A stretch of DNA of 64,000 nt, taken from contig CAZRHH010000001.1 in assembly GCA_964599885.1 (NCBI GenBank), forward strand, positions 1 through 64,000, given 5' to 3'. Source of the stretch: CAZRHH01 sp964599885. Lineage in GTDB: Bacteria > Chloroflexota > Dehalococcoidia > DSTF01 > JACRBR01. Below, in pieces: positions 8,876 to 17,307 of this stretch (position 1 is its first letter; each line of letters opens with the position of its first letter). The position numbers and the translations under genes are program-made. The notes beneath the pieces are model-generated. The model was not told where the DNA came from, searched no databases, and saw only the letters and a program-made list of their open reading frames with translations.

Positions 8876-10081
8876 CTAAGCAGAGCCGGGGGCGCGCGGC
8901 CGCGCCAGGGTTGGCGCGCGCATGAACGGGCGCATCTCATTGAGCTGCCGCACGAGGAACAACGCTGCAATCACCAGATACATGATTGAAAATGCGTTGC
9001 GCGGAACGATCGACTGCGGCGTCAGGAACTGCGCGAGGAAGAGCACCAGCAAGATGCCGGCCTCCCACAGCGACATGCGCAGATTGATCAGCAAAATCAC
9101 GGCGAGAAGGCTCTGCGCCGCCGTCAGGAGGACTTCCTCGGTCTGGCGGCTGTCGGTGGGCAGCGGATCGAGCGTCCCTCCGGAGATCGCGAAGGCGACC
9201 GGCAATGTACCGATGAGCAGCGTCCACTGGTTGACCTTCGACGAGACGAGCGCGGCGAGCGCGGCGTCAGCGCGCATGCGCCAGGCAAGCAAGCCTGCGA
9301 CGAGGAACTCCGGGAACTCAGACGCCAGCGGCGCCACCCACTGCACGAGCTGAAACTCATCAATGCCGAACTGCGTGCCCGTTTCGATCAATCCCTCGGC
9401 GAACGGCTCCGCAACGATCAGGATCGCGGCGCCGGCGTACGCGAACATGCCGAGGAGCAGCGCCCGCCGATTGCGGGTCGGAAGATTGGCGATTGTTTCA
9501 GCCGGTCCGACGAGGGACGATTCCTCCTCCGGCTCGCCCTGAATGGCCAGATACACGTACACGCCGAACAGTCCGATCAGGAACGCCGCGTCGAAGAGCG
9601 TAATGCCGCCGCGCAGCGGGATGATGAAAGAATAGACCGTCGCGATCCCGAGGATGCCGACCTCGTTGCGATGCACTTCGGCAAGCTTGAGTACCCGCTT
9701 GCCCGTGCGAAAGGCGAAGATCGCCACAATGGCCGTCCAGCCGACACCCACCAGCAATCGGTTGGCGCCCGTCATGTTCGCCGTCGCGAAGGCCGCGTAC
9801 GAGGGGTCGTCGCCGGCCTTCCACGCGAAAAGCAGGTCCACCGCGTATTCAGGCAGCACGGCGATCAGCGCGAGACCAGCGAGAGCGAGCGTGCGCGGCA
9901 CGTCGCGCTCTGCCGCTTCAGCGGTCCATGTGAGGATGAACGCCGCAGAGACGATCGCGAGTCCAAACAGCGCCGTTTCCGCAACGTGCGGCGCGCTGAT
10001 GACGTGAAAACGCACGAGCGTACCGGGCCAGGCGAGGGCGGCCATGATCAGCGGCCACTGCCAGCGGCGCACGAAGTCCAT
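8876..10081 (-). CDS. CaCA-superfamily cation:H+/Na+ antiporter under manganese riboswitch control
   Basis: 401 residues with about 11 membrane helices in two halves. Each half carries an alpha-repeat of Ca2+:cation antiporters: LPEYAVDLLFAW followed by NMTGANRLLVG (about residues 80-120), and ASEFPEFLVAGLLAWRM followed by SSKVNQWTLLIG (about residues 265-310). The acidic LPE and FPE residues are the expected ion ligands. The yybP-ykoY element directly upstream implies that this member is induced by Mn2+ and probably exports Mn2+ (or Ca2+/Mn2+). GGGAGG precedes the ATG by about 8 nt. Confidence 0.88.
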   Translation of the reverse strand: MDFVRRWQWPLIMAALAWPGTLVRFHVISAPHVAETALFGLAIVSAAFILTWTAEAAERDVPRTLALAGLALIAVLPEYAVDLLFAWKAGDDPSYAAFATANMTGANRLLVGVGWTAIVAIFAFRTGKRVLKLAEVHRNEVGILGIATVYSFIIPLRGGITLFDAAFLIGLFGVYVYLAIQGEPEEESSLVGPAETIANLPTRNRRALLLGMFAYAGAAILIVAEPFAEGLIETGTQFGIDEFQLVQWVAPLASEFPEFLVAGLLAWRMRADAALAALVSSKVNQWTLLIGTLPVAFAISGGTLDPLPTDSRQTEEVLLTAAQSLLAVILLINLRMSLWEAGILLVLFLAQFLTPQSIVPRNAFSIMYLVIAALFLVRQLNEMRPFMRAPTLARPRAPGSA

Positions 10082-10100
10082 CGAGCCTCCCGCTCATGAA

Positions 10101-10132
10101 AAAACCCTCGATGACCAGCGGTCATCAAAGGT
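10101..10132 (-). terminator. Intrinsic terminator of the Mn riboswitch expression platform
   Basis: On the minus strand a 13-bp hairpin with a 3-nt GCT loop is followed by a run of T. Its 5' arm (ACCTTTGATGACC) contains the 3' arm of the aptamer P1 helix, so the two structures are mutually exclusive. It sits about 20 nt upstream of the antiporter start. If Mn2+ stabilises P1, the terminator cannot form and the gene is read through: an ON switch. Confidence 0.85.
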
Positions 10133-10230
10133 CTCACTACCCCGCATCGCGGGTGATCCGGACCGGGCTTGCGCCGGGATTGGCGATCCGGACTGCCCGC
10201 GGAAGTCGCGGGCCAGTTACTCCCCTTTGT
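10126..10230 (-). ncRNA. yybP-ykoY manganese-sensing riboswitch aptamer
   Basis: Minus-strand leader with the hallmarks of the yybP-ykoY family: P1 5' arm CAAAGG running into GGGGAGTA (10218-10225), GC-rich internal stems, and the closing GTGAGACC (10130-10137) leading to CCTTTG, which re-pairs with the 5' arm. Known members sense Mn2+ and control exporters such as MntP, TerC, P-type ATPases and cation antiporters. The downstream gene here is a CaCA antiporter, which fits. Confidence 0.9.
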
Positions 10231-10292
10231 CGTGCTGCTGCACGCTAACGCGCACGCTTGCGAGCGTCAACTTGCCGCGCTCTCAGAGGTCC

Positions 10293-10502
10293 TTAGCTCG
10301 CGTGCGCTACCTGGACACAAGAGGGGTGCCGGAACGTGTCGATGAGTTCGCCGTCGCAGTACTCGTCCCGGCTCTCGCGATAGTTGGGGAGACGCAAGCT
10401 GAGGCTGAAGAAGTCGTCCTCGGTCATCGGGCCGCCGCAGTCGGCGCAGTGGAACATCACGCGTCCGCGGTCATCGACAATGGGGCTGCCAGTCACGCTC
10501 AT
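10293..10502 (-). CDS. Small Cys-motif protein
   Basis: 69 residues: MSVTGSPIVDD, then FHCADCGGPMTEDDFFSLSL, then EYCDGELIDTF and HPSCVQV. The CxxC plus two later Cys could bind a zinc ion. GAGGTGA lies 5 nt before the ATG. It follows a 36-residue Cys-motif ORF by 3 nt, and the two look like an operon. I do not recognise the family. Confidence 0.65.
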   Translation of the reverse strand: MSVTGSPIVDDRGRVMFHCADCGGPMTEDDFFSLSLRLPNYRESRDEYCDGELIDTFRHPSCVQVAHAS

Positions 10503-10505
10503 CAG

Positions 10506-10616
10506 TCACCTCGTGCAGATCCAAACGCGCCGCCGCGCCGGATATCGCAGATGCCCGACGTTGACTTCCACGCGAGTGCCGCAGATAGGGCAGCGCTCGC
10601 CACGCACGCCCGCCAC
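10506..10616 (-). CDS. Candidate 36-residue CxxC mini-protein
   Basis: GTG-started ORF of 36 codons: MAGVRGERCPICGTRVEVNV, then GHLRYPARRRVWICTR. CPICG followed by a C-terminal C looks like half of a zinc ribbon. Its stop lies 3 nt before the ATG of the 69-residue Cys protein, and the stop context supplies that gene's ribosome site. Too short to assign; real translation is plausible but unproven. Confidence 0.4.
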   Translation of the reverse strand: MAGVRGERCPICGTRVEVNVGHLRYPARRRVWICTR

Positions 10617-10883
10617 AAATTGACATAATCTCTCTCATCCGCGCCACGGATTCCGTGCGCGGTGCCGATAGTTGAAGCAGGGGAGCCGAGTCGGGCTTAG
10701 TGGGTACGCGCTCCGGCTGTGCCGGGCGGCTGCGTCGTTGCAGGGCGGCGGCAGCACGTGTGAAATCAGCTTCGGGATACGCAACGGGCAGCCACCGCAG
10801 CGGCGTCAACGTATCCGGATACGATGTTCGCATCGCCCGCGTTATGCATGTGACGGATCCAGGCTGCGCAGGGGGGCAATTCG
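10617..10883. other. Gap without a recognised gene
   Basis: Intergenic region between the divergent Cys-motif genes (minus strand) and the J-like gene (plus strand). It must hold promoters for both directions. A TTGACA occurs at 10620-10625 but no well-spaced -10 box follows it. Nothing else is supported. Confidence 0.4.
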
Positions 10884-11717
10884 ATGAGCGACCGCGACTA
10901 TTATGAAATCCTCGGCCTGACACCGCGCGCCGACGGCACGATGGTGGACGGCGCGTACTGGCACCTGGCGCGCAAATATCAGTCACTCGCAGCGTCGACC
11001 TCAGACGCCCACGCATTGATCGACCAATTGAACGAGGCCTACGGCGTCTTGGGTAATCCGAACCTGCGAGAGCCGTACGACGCGTTTCGCGACGACGTCC
11101 TCGTGCAGGCCGGCATGATCCAGCCGGTGCGGTCGAAGCCGAAGCAACGACACGTGCCGCCAACGGCCGGGCAGGCGGCAGGCAGCCGCCTCAGCCTGCG
11201 GCGCATACGGATCGAGTACTGGCAAACGTACATAACGTCGGCGAGCATCGTCATGCTCGCGTTCGGGGGCATCTGGCAGGGTGTCGACTTCCTGTTCGTC
11301 TCGATGATGCTGGTCGCCGGGCTGGCATTTTCGATCACGCCGCTGCTTCGCCGCCGTATAACAGACATAACCATAAGCATGCCCTCGATCTCGATGCCGA
11401 CGCTCAACGCGCCGCGGCTGAGCATCCCGCAACTGCCGGAGCTGGCGGGACCAGCGCTCCGCGAGCTGAACATCGGCAACGCGAACGACGAACCGATGGA
11501 TGCCGACGAACTGCGCCGTTCGACCGCGGCGACGATCGCGCGCTGGCGCCAGAGCGTCGGTCTGCGCGAGAGTCAGGCGACCCGCGAGGCTGGCGAGCCA
11601 GACACGACGCTCGTCGAGATCGTCACGGCGGAGCGCGACGTCGAGGACACGAGCGAGCCGTTAAACGCCGTGCTGGACATTCTCCGCGGCTCGGCCCGAA
11701 CTTCCGCCGGCCGGTAG
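10884..11717 (+). CDS. J-like-domain membrane protein lacking the HPD motif
   Basis: 277 residues. The first 70 read as a J-domain (RDYYEILGLTPRADG, helix YWHLARKYQSL, then LIDQLNEAYGVLGNPNLREPYD), but the HPD tripeptide that stimulates Hsp70 is absent: the loop after ARKYQSL reads AASTSDA. Two membrane helices follow (ITSASIVMLAFGGIWQGVDFL and SMMLVAGLAFSITPLL), then a charged cytoplasmic tail. Without HPD it is unlikely to be a DnaK co-chaperone and may be a membrane-tethered adaptor. No ribosome site is obvious. Confidence 0.7.
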   Translation: MSDRDYYEILGLTPRADGTMVDGAYWHLARKYQSLAASTSDAHALIDQLNEAYGVLGNPNLREPYDAFRDDVLVQAGMIQPVRSKPKQRHVPPTAGQAAGSRLSLRRIRIEYWQTYITSASIVMLAFGGIWQGVDFLFVSMMLVAGLAFSITPLLRRRITDITISMPSISMPTLNAPRLSIPQLPELAGPALRELNIGNANDEPMDADELRRSTAATIARWRQSVGLRESQATREAGEPDTTLVEIVTAERDVEDTSEPLNAVLDILRGSARTSAGR

Positions 11718-12223
11718 CCTTCAGCCTCGAGATCCCGGTTCACGAATTGGCTCCGATCGGCTGCGAGTGGGTGCGCGGCTTCGTGCCTCTCGATTCGCCA
11801 GATTCATATGATCGCACTATAGATGTTATGTAAGCCAGGGCCGGGCGATCAGCCGACTGGAGCGAATCCGCCATTCCAGTGCTCGCGCTGGGCAGCAGGC
11901 ATTCGGCCCGAAGGACTATCGAGGATGCGCGTGAGGCGCCCGCCGACGAACTGCAGAGCGCTTGGTCGCGAACGACGCGCGTTCCAACACGCGTATTCGA
12001 GGCCGAAACGTATCAAGTCCACCTAAGGGACTCCGATAATCGAAGGTGGAGGATAGCCGGGACCGCGAGATCGCGGGGCCTGCCGTCGCGCAGCGTCACA
12101 AACCGACGCTGCTGCCCGACAGCGCATGCGCCTACGGCGCGGCCCTGTTCGCAACGACGCAGGACACCGCAACCCAGCCGGCTCAGACGATTGGTACCAA
12201 CGCAGCGTGAGCATGAACGCGTT
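11718..12223 (+). other. Long leader region upstream of the GGDEF gene, with three hairpins
   Basis: No coding gene is supported over this 500-bp stretch. It contains three consecutive perfect inverted repeats: TCCACCT/AGGTGGA (12018-12050), CCGCGA/TCGCGG (12063-12076) and GCAGCGTC/GACGCTGC (12090-12112, 7-nt loop). They may form a structured 5' leader. I could not match it to a known c-di-GMP riboswitch consensus. Confidence 0.35.
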
Positions 12224-13003
12224 ATGGACGAGGTCGGACGATCGCGCCCGGGACGTCGTCATGACAAACAGTACGGGACGAAATTCGTCGGCGCCGCGCT
12301 TGTGGTCGTCAGCATGGCGCTGATCGTCTACGGCCCGTACATTATGTCTCGCCAGGCGCTCACCGGCGCCCAGCTCTTCACCGTCGCGCTCGGCCTCGCC
12401 TACGGACTCTATCTCGCCGTCCACTCCCGCAACACGCACCTCACGCTCGAGCGCGCCTACTCTGCTCATCTCGAAGAGCTGAGCCAGCGGCTGCGCAACA
12501 TGGCTTACCGCGATGCCGTCACCGGTCTCTACAACCACCGCTACTTCCGCGAGCAACTCACGCACGAGATCGAGCGCTCGGTCCGCTACGCCCAGCCGCT
12601 GTCGTTGATCCTGATGGACATGAACAACTTCAAACAGATCAACGACCGCTACGGTCACTACATGGGCGACCGCTTTCTGGGACTGGTCGGCGAGGCGATC
12701 GCGCGGCAAGTGCGGTCGAGCGATGTCGGCGCACGGTACGGCGGCGATGAGTTCGTCATCGTGCTCCCGAACACCACCCGTGTTGACGCGACCATGACGG
12801 CCGAAAAACTGGCGAACGCTGTCGCAAACTGCGCCGCCATGACCGCGACGGGCGAGACCGTGCAGCTTGGCATCTCGTTCGGCGTCGCGACCTGCATCGA
12901 AGACGCGAAGACGCCCAGCGAGCTGATCGAATGTGCCGATGGGCGCCTGTACCAGGCCAAAGCGCTCCGCAAGCCGGCCCCGGGGCGCTCGTCCGTGGCA
13001 TAG
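12224..13003 (+). CDS. Membrane-anchored GGDEF diguanylate cyclase
   Basis: 259 residues: two N-terminal membrane helices (FVGAALVVVSMALIVYGPYI and LFTVALGLAYGLYLAV), a short coiled linker, then a complete GGDEF domain. The active site is intact (RYGGDEFVIVLP), and an RSSD inhibitory I-site lies exactly five residues before GGDEF, so product feedback inhibition is expected. It should make cyclic di-GMP from two GTP. No sensor domain other than the membrane segments is seen. ATG 12224 is chosen because upstream in-frame sequence is not protein-like. Confidence 0.9.
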   Translation: MDEVGRSRPGRRHDKQYGTKFVGAALVVVSMALIVYGPYIMSRQALTGAQLFTVALGLAYGLYLAVHSRNTHLTLERAYSAHLEELSQRLRNMAYRDAVTGLYNHRYFREQLTHEIERSVRYAQPLSLILMDMNNFKQINDRYGHYMGDRFLGLVGEAIARQVRSSDVGARYGGDEFVIVLPNTTRVDATMTAEKLANAVANCAAMTATGETVQLGISFGVATCIEDAKTPSELIECADGRLYQAKALRKPAPGRSSVA

Positions 13004-13110
13004 CACCGCCTGGTGCATCGTCACTGTTGGCGACGATCCGCGGATGCTAGACTTCATCCGCATCCGCCGCCTGCCGGCTACCTCGCCGCACGAAGGAGTC
13101 CCCTCGCCGC

Positions 13111-14421
13111 ATGTTCAATGACCGCCTGAATGTCGCGCGGTGGACCGTCCTCGGTCTGCTCGCCGCATCGATCCTCGTCCTCGTGTTCGCTGTCGGTTAT
13201 GTCATCGCGGATGGCGGCGACGGCACACCCGCAGGCGCCGTCCAGAACGACGACGGCGGCGCCGAAACCGACTTTTCGCAGCTCAACCAGATCCTCCGCC
13301 TGCTGAAGGAAAAGTACGTCGACCCCGACCGGATCGACGACGCCACGCTCTACGATGCGGCGATCGCCGGCATGCTCGAGACGCTCTCCGACAACGGCGT
13401 GTACTACATCGACGAGGAGACGCTTGGCGCGCGCGATGAAGCGCGCGCTTTCGAAGGCATCGGCGCCACCGTCTCGGAGGAAAACGGCCGCGTCGTCATC
13501 GTCCGGCCGATTCCAGGCACGCCCGCCGAACGCGCCGGCATCCTTCCCGGCGACATCATCGTTGCCGTAGATGGCGAAGCCGCCGAGGGCTGGACCTCGG
13601 AGGTCGCTGTATTGAAGATCCGCGGGCCGCGCGGCACGGTCGTCACCCTCACCGTGCAACACGCCAGCGGCGAGGAAGAGACGATCGAGATCGAGCGTGA
13701 CGAGATTAACGTCCCCAGCGTCAGCACCATCCCCCCTGGCGGAGTCCTCGAGGACGGCGCCGGCGAGGCGATCACGGACGTGGGATACATCTACATCAGC
13801 GAGTTCCGCGACAAGTCGACCGAAGAACAGTTCGACGAGGCGCTCCGCGAGGTCGTCGAAACGGGCAAACGCGGGCTGATCCTGGATCTGCGCAACAACC
13901 CCGGCGGCTTGCTCGTGACGACGGAGAACATCGCCGACGAGTTCCTCGACGAAGGCATCATCATCAGCCAGCGCGAACGCGACGGTTCAGAGAACTCGAC
14001 ACGCGCGAAGAACGGCGGCATCGCCACGGAGATTCCCGTTGTTGTGATTCTCAATCGGTTTAGCGCGAGCGGAGCCGAAGTACTCGCCGCAGCTCTGAAG
14101 GAGAACGGCCGCGGGACCATCGTCGGCGAGAAGTCGTTCGGCAAGGGCACCGTTAACGTGGCGACCGATCTGCGCGATGGCGGTCAGCTCTACGTCAGCG
14201 TCGCCAAGTGGCTGACGCCAAACGGCACGCAGATCGATGGCGTCGGCATCCGGCCCGATATCTCCGTCACCCTCTCCGACGAGGACATCGATCTCCGGCG
14301 CGACGTGCAGTTGTTCAAAGCGCTCGATGTCCTGCGCGGCACCGATACCACGCCCCCCACCGCGCTCACCCCATCCGCAAGCGAGACCCCGGAAGCCACG
14401 CCGACGATCCCCGGCGGCTAA
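13111..14421 (+). CDS. S41-family C-terminal processing protease (CtpA-like)
   Basis: 436 residues. An N-terminal signal anchor (WTVLGLLAASILVLVFAVGYVI) places the body outside the membrane. A PDZ domain follows (about residues 115-200; AERAGILPGDIIVAVDG), then the S41 core with the catalytic Ser in FSASGAEVLAAAL and the Lys in EKSFGKGTVN. A Thr/Pro-rich tail ends the protein. It cleaves exported proteins from their C-terminal end. GAAGGAG lies 12 nt before the ATG. smpB begins 10 nt after its stop. Confidence 0.95.
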   Translation: MFNDRLNVARWTVLGLLAASILVLVFAVGYVIADGGDGTPAGAVQNDDGGAETDFSQLNQILRLLKEKYVDPDRIDDATLYDAAIAGMLETLSDNGVYYIDEETLGARDEARAFEGIGATVSEENGRVVIVRPIPGTPAERAGILPGDIIVAVDGEAAEGWTSEVAVLKIRGPRGTVVTLTVQHASGEEETIEIERDEINVPSVSTIPPGGVLEDGAGEAITDVGYIYISEFRDKSTEEQFDEALREVVETGKRGLILDLRNNPGGLLVTTENIADEFLDEGIIISQRERDGSENSTRAKNGGIATEIPVVVILNRFSASGAEVLAAALKENGRGTIVGEKSFGKGTVNVATDLRDGGQLYVSVAKWLTPNGTQIDGVGIRPDISVTLSDEDIDLRRDVQLFKALDVLRGTDTTPPTALTPSASETPEATPTIPGG

Positions 14422-14430
14422 CGCACCGCC

Positions 14431-14889
14431 ATGGCCGAAATACAAACGATCGCCACAAACCGGAAGGCGTTCCACGACTACGAGATCATGGAACGCGTAG
14501 AAGCGGGCATCAGCCTCGTCGGCACCGAGATCAAGTCGATGCGTTCGGGCGGCGCTCACATCCGCGAGGCGTACGCGCGTCCGCTCAACGGCGAGATCTG
14601 GTTGTACGGCGCCCACATTGCTGAGTACAGCGCCGCCAGCATCATGAACCACGAGCCGACGCGGCCCCGCCGGTTGCTGCTCCACAAGCAACAGATCCGC
14701 GACTGGACGAGCGAGATCGCCGAGCGTGGCCTCACCGTCGTGCCGCTCAGCCTCTATCTCAAAGACGGCAAAGCGAAGGTCGAACTGGGACTCGTCCGCG
14801 GGCGGAAGCAGTACGATAAGCGGCAAGCGATCGCCAAGCGCGACGCGAACCGCGAGATCCAGCGCGCACTCCGCCACAGTGACCGCTGA
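14431..14889 (+). CDS. smpB: SsrA-binding protein
   Basis: 152 residues, the normal SmpB length. Landmarks: TNRKAFHDYEIMERVEAGI, LVGTEIKSMRSGGAHI, and the C-terminal RGRKQYDKRQAIAKRDANRE, whose basic tail enters the mRNA channel of the ribosome. SmpB binds the tRNA-like domain of tmRNA and delivers it to stalled ribosomes. The tmRNA gene lies about 1.2 kb downstream on the same strand, so both partners of trans-translation are in this window. Confidence 0.97.
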   Translation: MAEIQTIATNRKAFHDYEIMERVEAGISLVGTEIKSMRSGGAHIREAYARPLNGEIWLYGAHIAEYSAASIMNHEPTRPRRLLLHKQQIRDWTSEIAERGLTVVPLSLYLKDGKAKVELGLVRGRKQYDKRQAIAKRDANREIQRALRHSDR

Positions 14890-14939
14890 CGCGCTAGCTC
14901 GCACTGCCGGAGCGGACACCCCGCCAGAGGAATACGGAT

Positions 14940-15971
14940 ATGCGTCGATCGCCGACGCGCTCCTGCGCACATCTTCTCGCCGGCTGCTTGATCGCACTGG
15001 CGGCGTCCGCCTGCGGCGCGCAAAGCGACGACGCAGGCCCGGGCTCGCTGCTCCTGCTCAGGGCCGCCGGAACCCAGTACAACATCTTCGAGCGGCAGCT
15101 CGTCGATGGGACCGAACGCCAGTTGATCGCGTCGCCCGAGGGCGTCAGTGCGTTACGCGATCCCGCGCTCTCTCCCGACGGCGAGCGCATCGCCTACGTC
15201 CAACTGCCACGCGGCGTTGCGACAACAGACAACAGACCGGATGTCCACGGCGACATCTGGATCGCGGCACGAGATGGCAGCGGCGCGCGGATGATATACC
15301 AGCACGCCCGTCCCAACCAGATCGTCGCTGCGCCGGCCTGGATCGACGACGATCACATCGCCGTGATCGTCCGCGAGGCCGACGACGTAGCTCGTGCCGA
15401 TACATACCGCTACTCGCTCGACCGTATCACCATCAGCACCGCAACACGCGAGGCGGTCGTGCCGGGAGCGCAATCGGTTGGCCTTTCGCCAAAACGCGAC
15501 GAGATCGTCTATTCGACCTTCGTGATCGGCGGCGAGCAACTCTTTCGGTCGGATATCGACGGCAGCGACCGCCGCCTGGTGATGGACTCGAGCGCGCGCC
15601 TGTTCCTGATACGGTCGCCCCGCTTCTCCCCCGACGGCAAGACGATCGCCTTTACCGCCGCCGAAGTTCCGCAGGCCGTGCGCGAGCAGCGCGTCGTCGG
15701 CCGTCGTCACGCAAGGCCTGCGCCGGCGCCTGAGCGCCACGGGGGCATCGTCTCCAACGTCTGGACGATCGACGCCGGCGGCGGCGGCTCCCCGCGCCTA
15801 TTCGCCCGGATCGATGACGATGATCCATCGCTGACGTTCAGCGCCGATGGCAAGCATCTCTTCGTCATGGGCGTCCACGCCCTGTACGATATTAGCGTCG
15901 CATCGGGCGCGATCGCGCGGCTGAGCGACGGCGCCATGCCGTCCCAGATCGCCTGGAGCCCCGGCGACTAG
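14940..15971 (+). CDS. TolB/PD40-type beta-propeller lipoprotein
   Basis: 343 residues. The signal peptide ends in a lipobox (LIALAASAC), so it should be membrane-anchored. The body has repeated PD40-like strands with the SPDGERIAY-type motif: ALSPDGERIAYVQL, LSPKRDEIVYSTF, FSPDGKTIAFTA and FSADGKHLFVMG. This predicts a beta-propeller as in TolB-like domains. It is probably a scaffold or sensor rather than an enzyme. It sits between smpB and the tmRNA gene with no evident functional link. Confidence 0.82.
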   Translation: MRRSPTRSCAHLLAGCLIALAASACGAQSDDAGPGSLLLLRAAGTQYNIFERQLVDGTERQLIASPEGVSALRDPALSPDGERIAYVQLPRGVATTDNRPDVHGDIWIAARDGSGARMIYQHARPNQIVAAPAWIDDDHIAVIVREADDVARADTYRYSLDRITISTATREAVVPGAQSVGLSPKRDEIVYSTFVIGGEQLFRSDIDGSDRRLVMDSSARLFLIRSPRFSPDGKTIAFTAAEVPQAVREQRVVGRRHARPAPAPERHGGIVSNVWTIDAGGGGSPRLFARIDDDDPSLTFSADGKHLFVMGVHALYDISVASGAIARLSDGAMPSQIAWSPGD

Positions 15972-16102
15972 GCGCACAGAGAGTACTGCGCCCTACCGGC
16001 GCTGCACCTCGCCCCGTCTTCAACAGACTTGCGGTTATGTAAATAGGAACGGCGCGCCATCCGGTACACTGAACCAGTCTCGCGCCCGGTCGCGGGTCTC
16101 TC

Positions 16103-16451
16103 GGGGACGAAAGGGCTCGACAGGGGTCGGCGGATCTGAGTTGCAGGCGGAGGACGGTCGTAACCTCCTAAATACTGCGGCCAACAACTACATGGCGAAC
16201 GACAACTCGCCCTCGCTGCCTAGGCAGTGACGTTCACCCCCGTCTCCCCCTGGCGGGCGGGATGTGAGCGATGAAATGCCGGGGTGCTGCGCGCATAACG
16301 CCGATAACGCGCGTCTAAGATCATCGGCTGGCCACGTGCGAGCGGACTTCAGCGCGCGCCGCGGCGAGATCAATCTGCAGAAATAAGCCTGTAGCAAACT
16401 CAGGGCGACGCCCACCTGGACGGGGAGTTCAATTCTCCCCCGTCTCCACCA
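16103..16451 (+). ncRNA. ssrA: tmRNA (transfer-messenger RNA)
   Basis: 349 nt. The 5' end GGGGACG pairs with the 3' CGTCTCC to form the acceptor stem, followed by discriminator A and an encoded CCA (16449-16451). A tRNA-like T-arm (GGGGAGTTCAATTCTCCCC) precedes it. The mRNA-like part encodes the tag GERQLALAA: resume codon GGC at 16194-16196, stop TAG at 16221-16223. The ALAA ending is the usual protease degron. The tag resembles the short GER-type tags of Dehalococcoides. It acts with SmpB to rescue stalled ribosomes. Confidence 0.97.
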
Positions 16452-16462
16452 CTTCACCTCGG

Positions 16463-16490
16463 CGGCTTGCTGTTAAGCAAGCCGTTGTTT
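16463..16490 (+). terminator. Intrinsic terminator of the tmRNA gene
   Basis: Perfect 9-bp hairpin CGGCTTGCT / AGCAAGCCG with a GTTA loop, followed directly by TTGTTT. It starts 12 nt after the tmRNA CCA end. Confidence 0.85.
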
Positions 16491-16686
16491 GACTTCATCC
16501 GGCTTCGTGGGACTCATCGCTCAACGTCCTCCTGACCGATGGGCGACCCTCCGATGCTTGTCTTCACACGCCGCTCGATTTCACTAACGTCGTACGAACG
16601 GCTCGCCCTGACCTGCATGAGCGGTATCCCTGCTGACGCAAATGCGTCGTCGTCGAAGGAGCAGCCGTTTCCGCCGACTCAGGGGA

Positions 16687-17307
16687 CTACGGCGCAAGAC
16701 TCAAGACGTAGTCGGTGCAAGCGACTCCCGACTTAAAGCCGTATCCGCACGCAAGCTCTTCACCCGCTGCCCTGACTTCTAGCGTGTGGTAGTTCGCCAG
16801 AATGACTGCTGCGAAATAGACTTGGTCGGCGTAGTCCATATAGAAACACCATACTGCCCAACTCCCATCCGGTGTTTGACTTACTTCTTGAGAAGGGCAC
16901 CCAACCTGACCGGGCGGGGCAGAGGCGACCAGGGTGTTGTCGATCCACGTAACAAAGTAGTCGTGTACATCTTGCATGAGGCTCGGCGGAACAGACTCCT
17001 GTTCCGGTGGCGGAGCCGGAGGTGGCGGTGGCGGTGGCGGCGCCATTGTTGGAGCGATCGACACGACGACTCTCGTTGGCTGCACTGGCGGCGGCACGCT
17101 CGTTGGGGTGGCGACGACCTTCGGCTCGGTAGTGGCGCTTGGTTGCGCGACTAAGGTAGCCGCCGCGCTAGTGGAGGCGGCTTGCTCCTGTGACGCGGTT
17201 GGCGAAGCGGCTGGCGTTGGTTGCACGACGACAACCTTGGTAGCGCAAGCCGTGAACAACGCAAACGATGCCAATCCAAAAGCGATTAGGAACGCGTAAG
17301 TCCTCAT
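16687..17307 (-). CDS. Lipoprotein with Thr/Pro-rich linker and C-terminal Cys-containing domain
   Basis: 206 residues from ATG 17307. The signal peptide MRTYAFLIAFGLASFALFTAC ends in a lipobox. About 75 residues of low-complexity Ala/Thr/Pro, including a run of nine prolines, form an extended spacer. The remaining ~110 residues are globular (LMQDVHDYFVTWIDNTLVAS, then VGCPSQEVSQTPDGSWAVWC) and have four Cys. This is a surface-exposed domain on a stalk; the globular part is not recognised. The frame is open to 17376 but the lipoprotein start is clear. Confidence 0.75.
   Translation of the reverse strand: MRTYAFLIAFGLASFALFTACATKVVVVQPTPAASPTASQEQAASTSAAATLVAQPSATTEPKVVATPTSVPPPVQPTRVVVSIAPTMAPPPPPPPPAPPPEQESVPPSLMQDVHDYFVTWIDNTLVASAPPGQVGCPSQEVSQTPDGSWAVWCFYMDYADQVYFAAVILANYHTLEVRAAGEELACGYGFKSGVACTDYVLSLAP

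Noticed and set aside
12018..12112. c-di-GMP (GEMM) riboswitch before the GGDEF gene
   Set aside because: Hairpins are present but the conserved core sequences of GEMM are not seen.
16176..16230. Alternative tmRNA tag frame reading AANNYMANDNSPSLPRQ
   Set aside because: It does not end in a protease degron; the GGC frame gives GERQLALAA, ending in ALAA.
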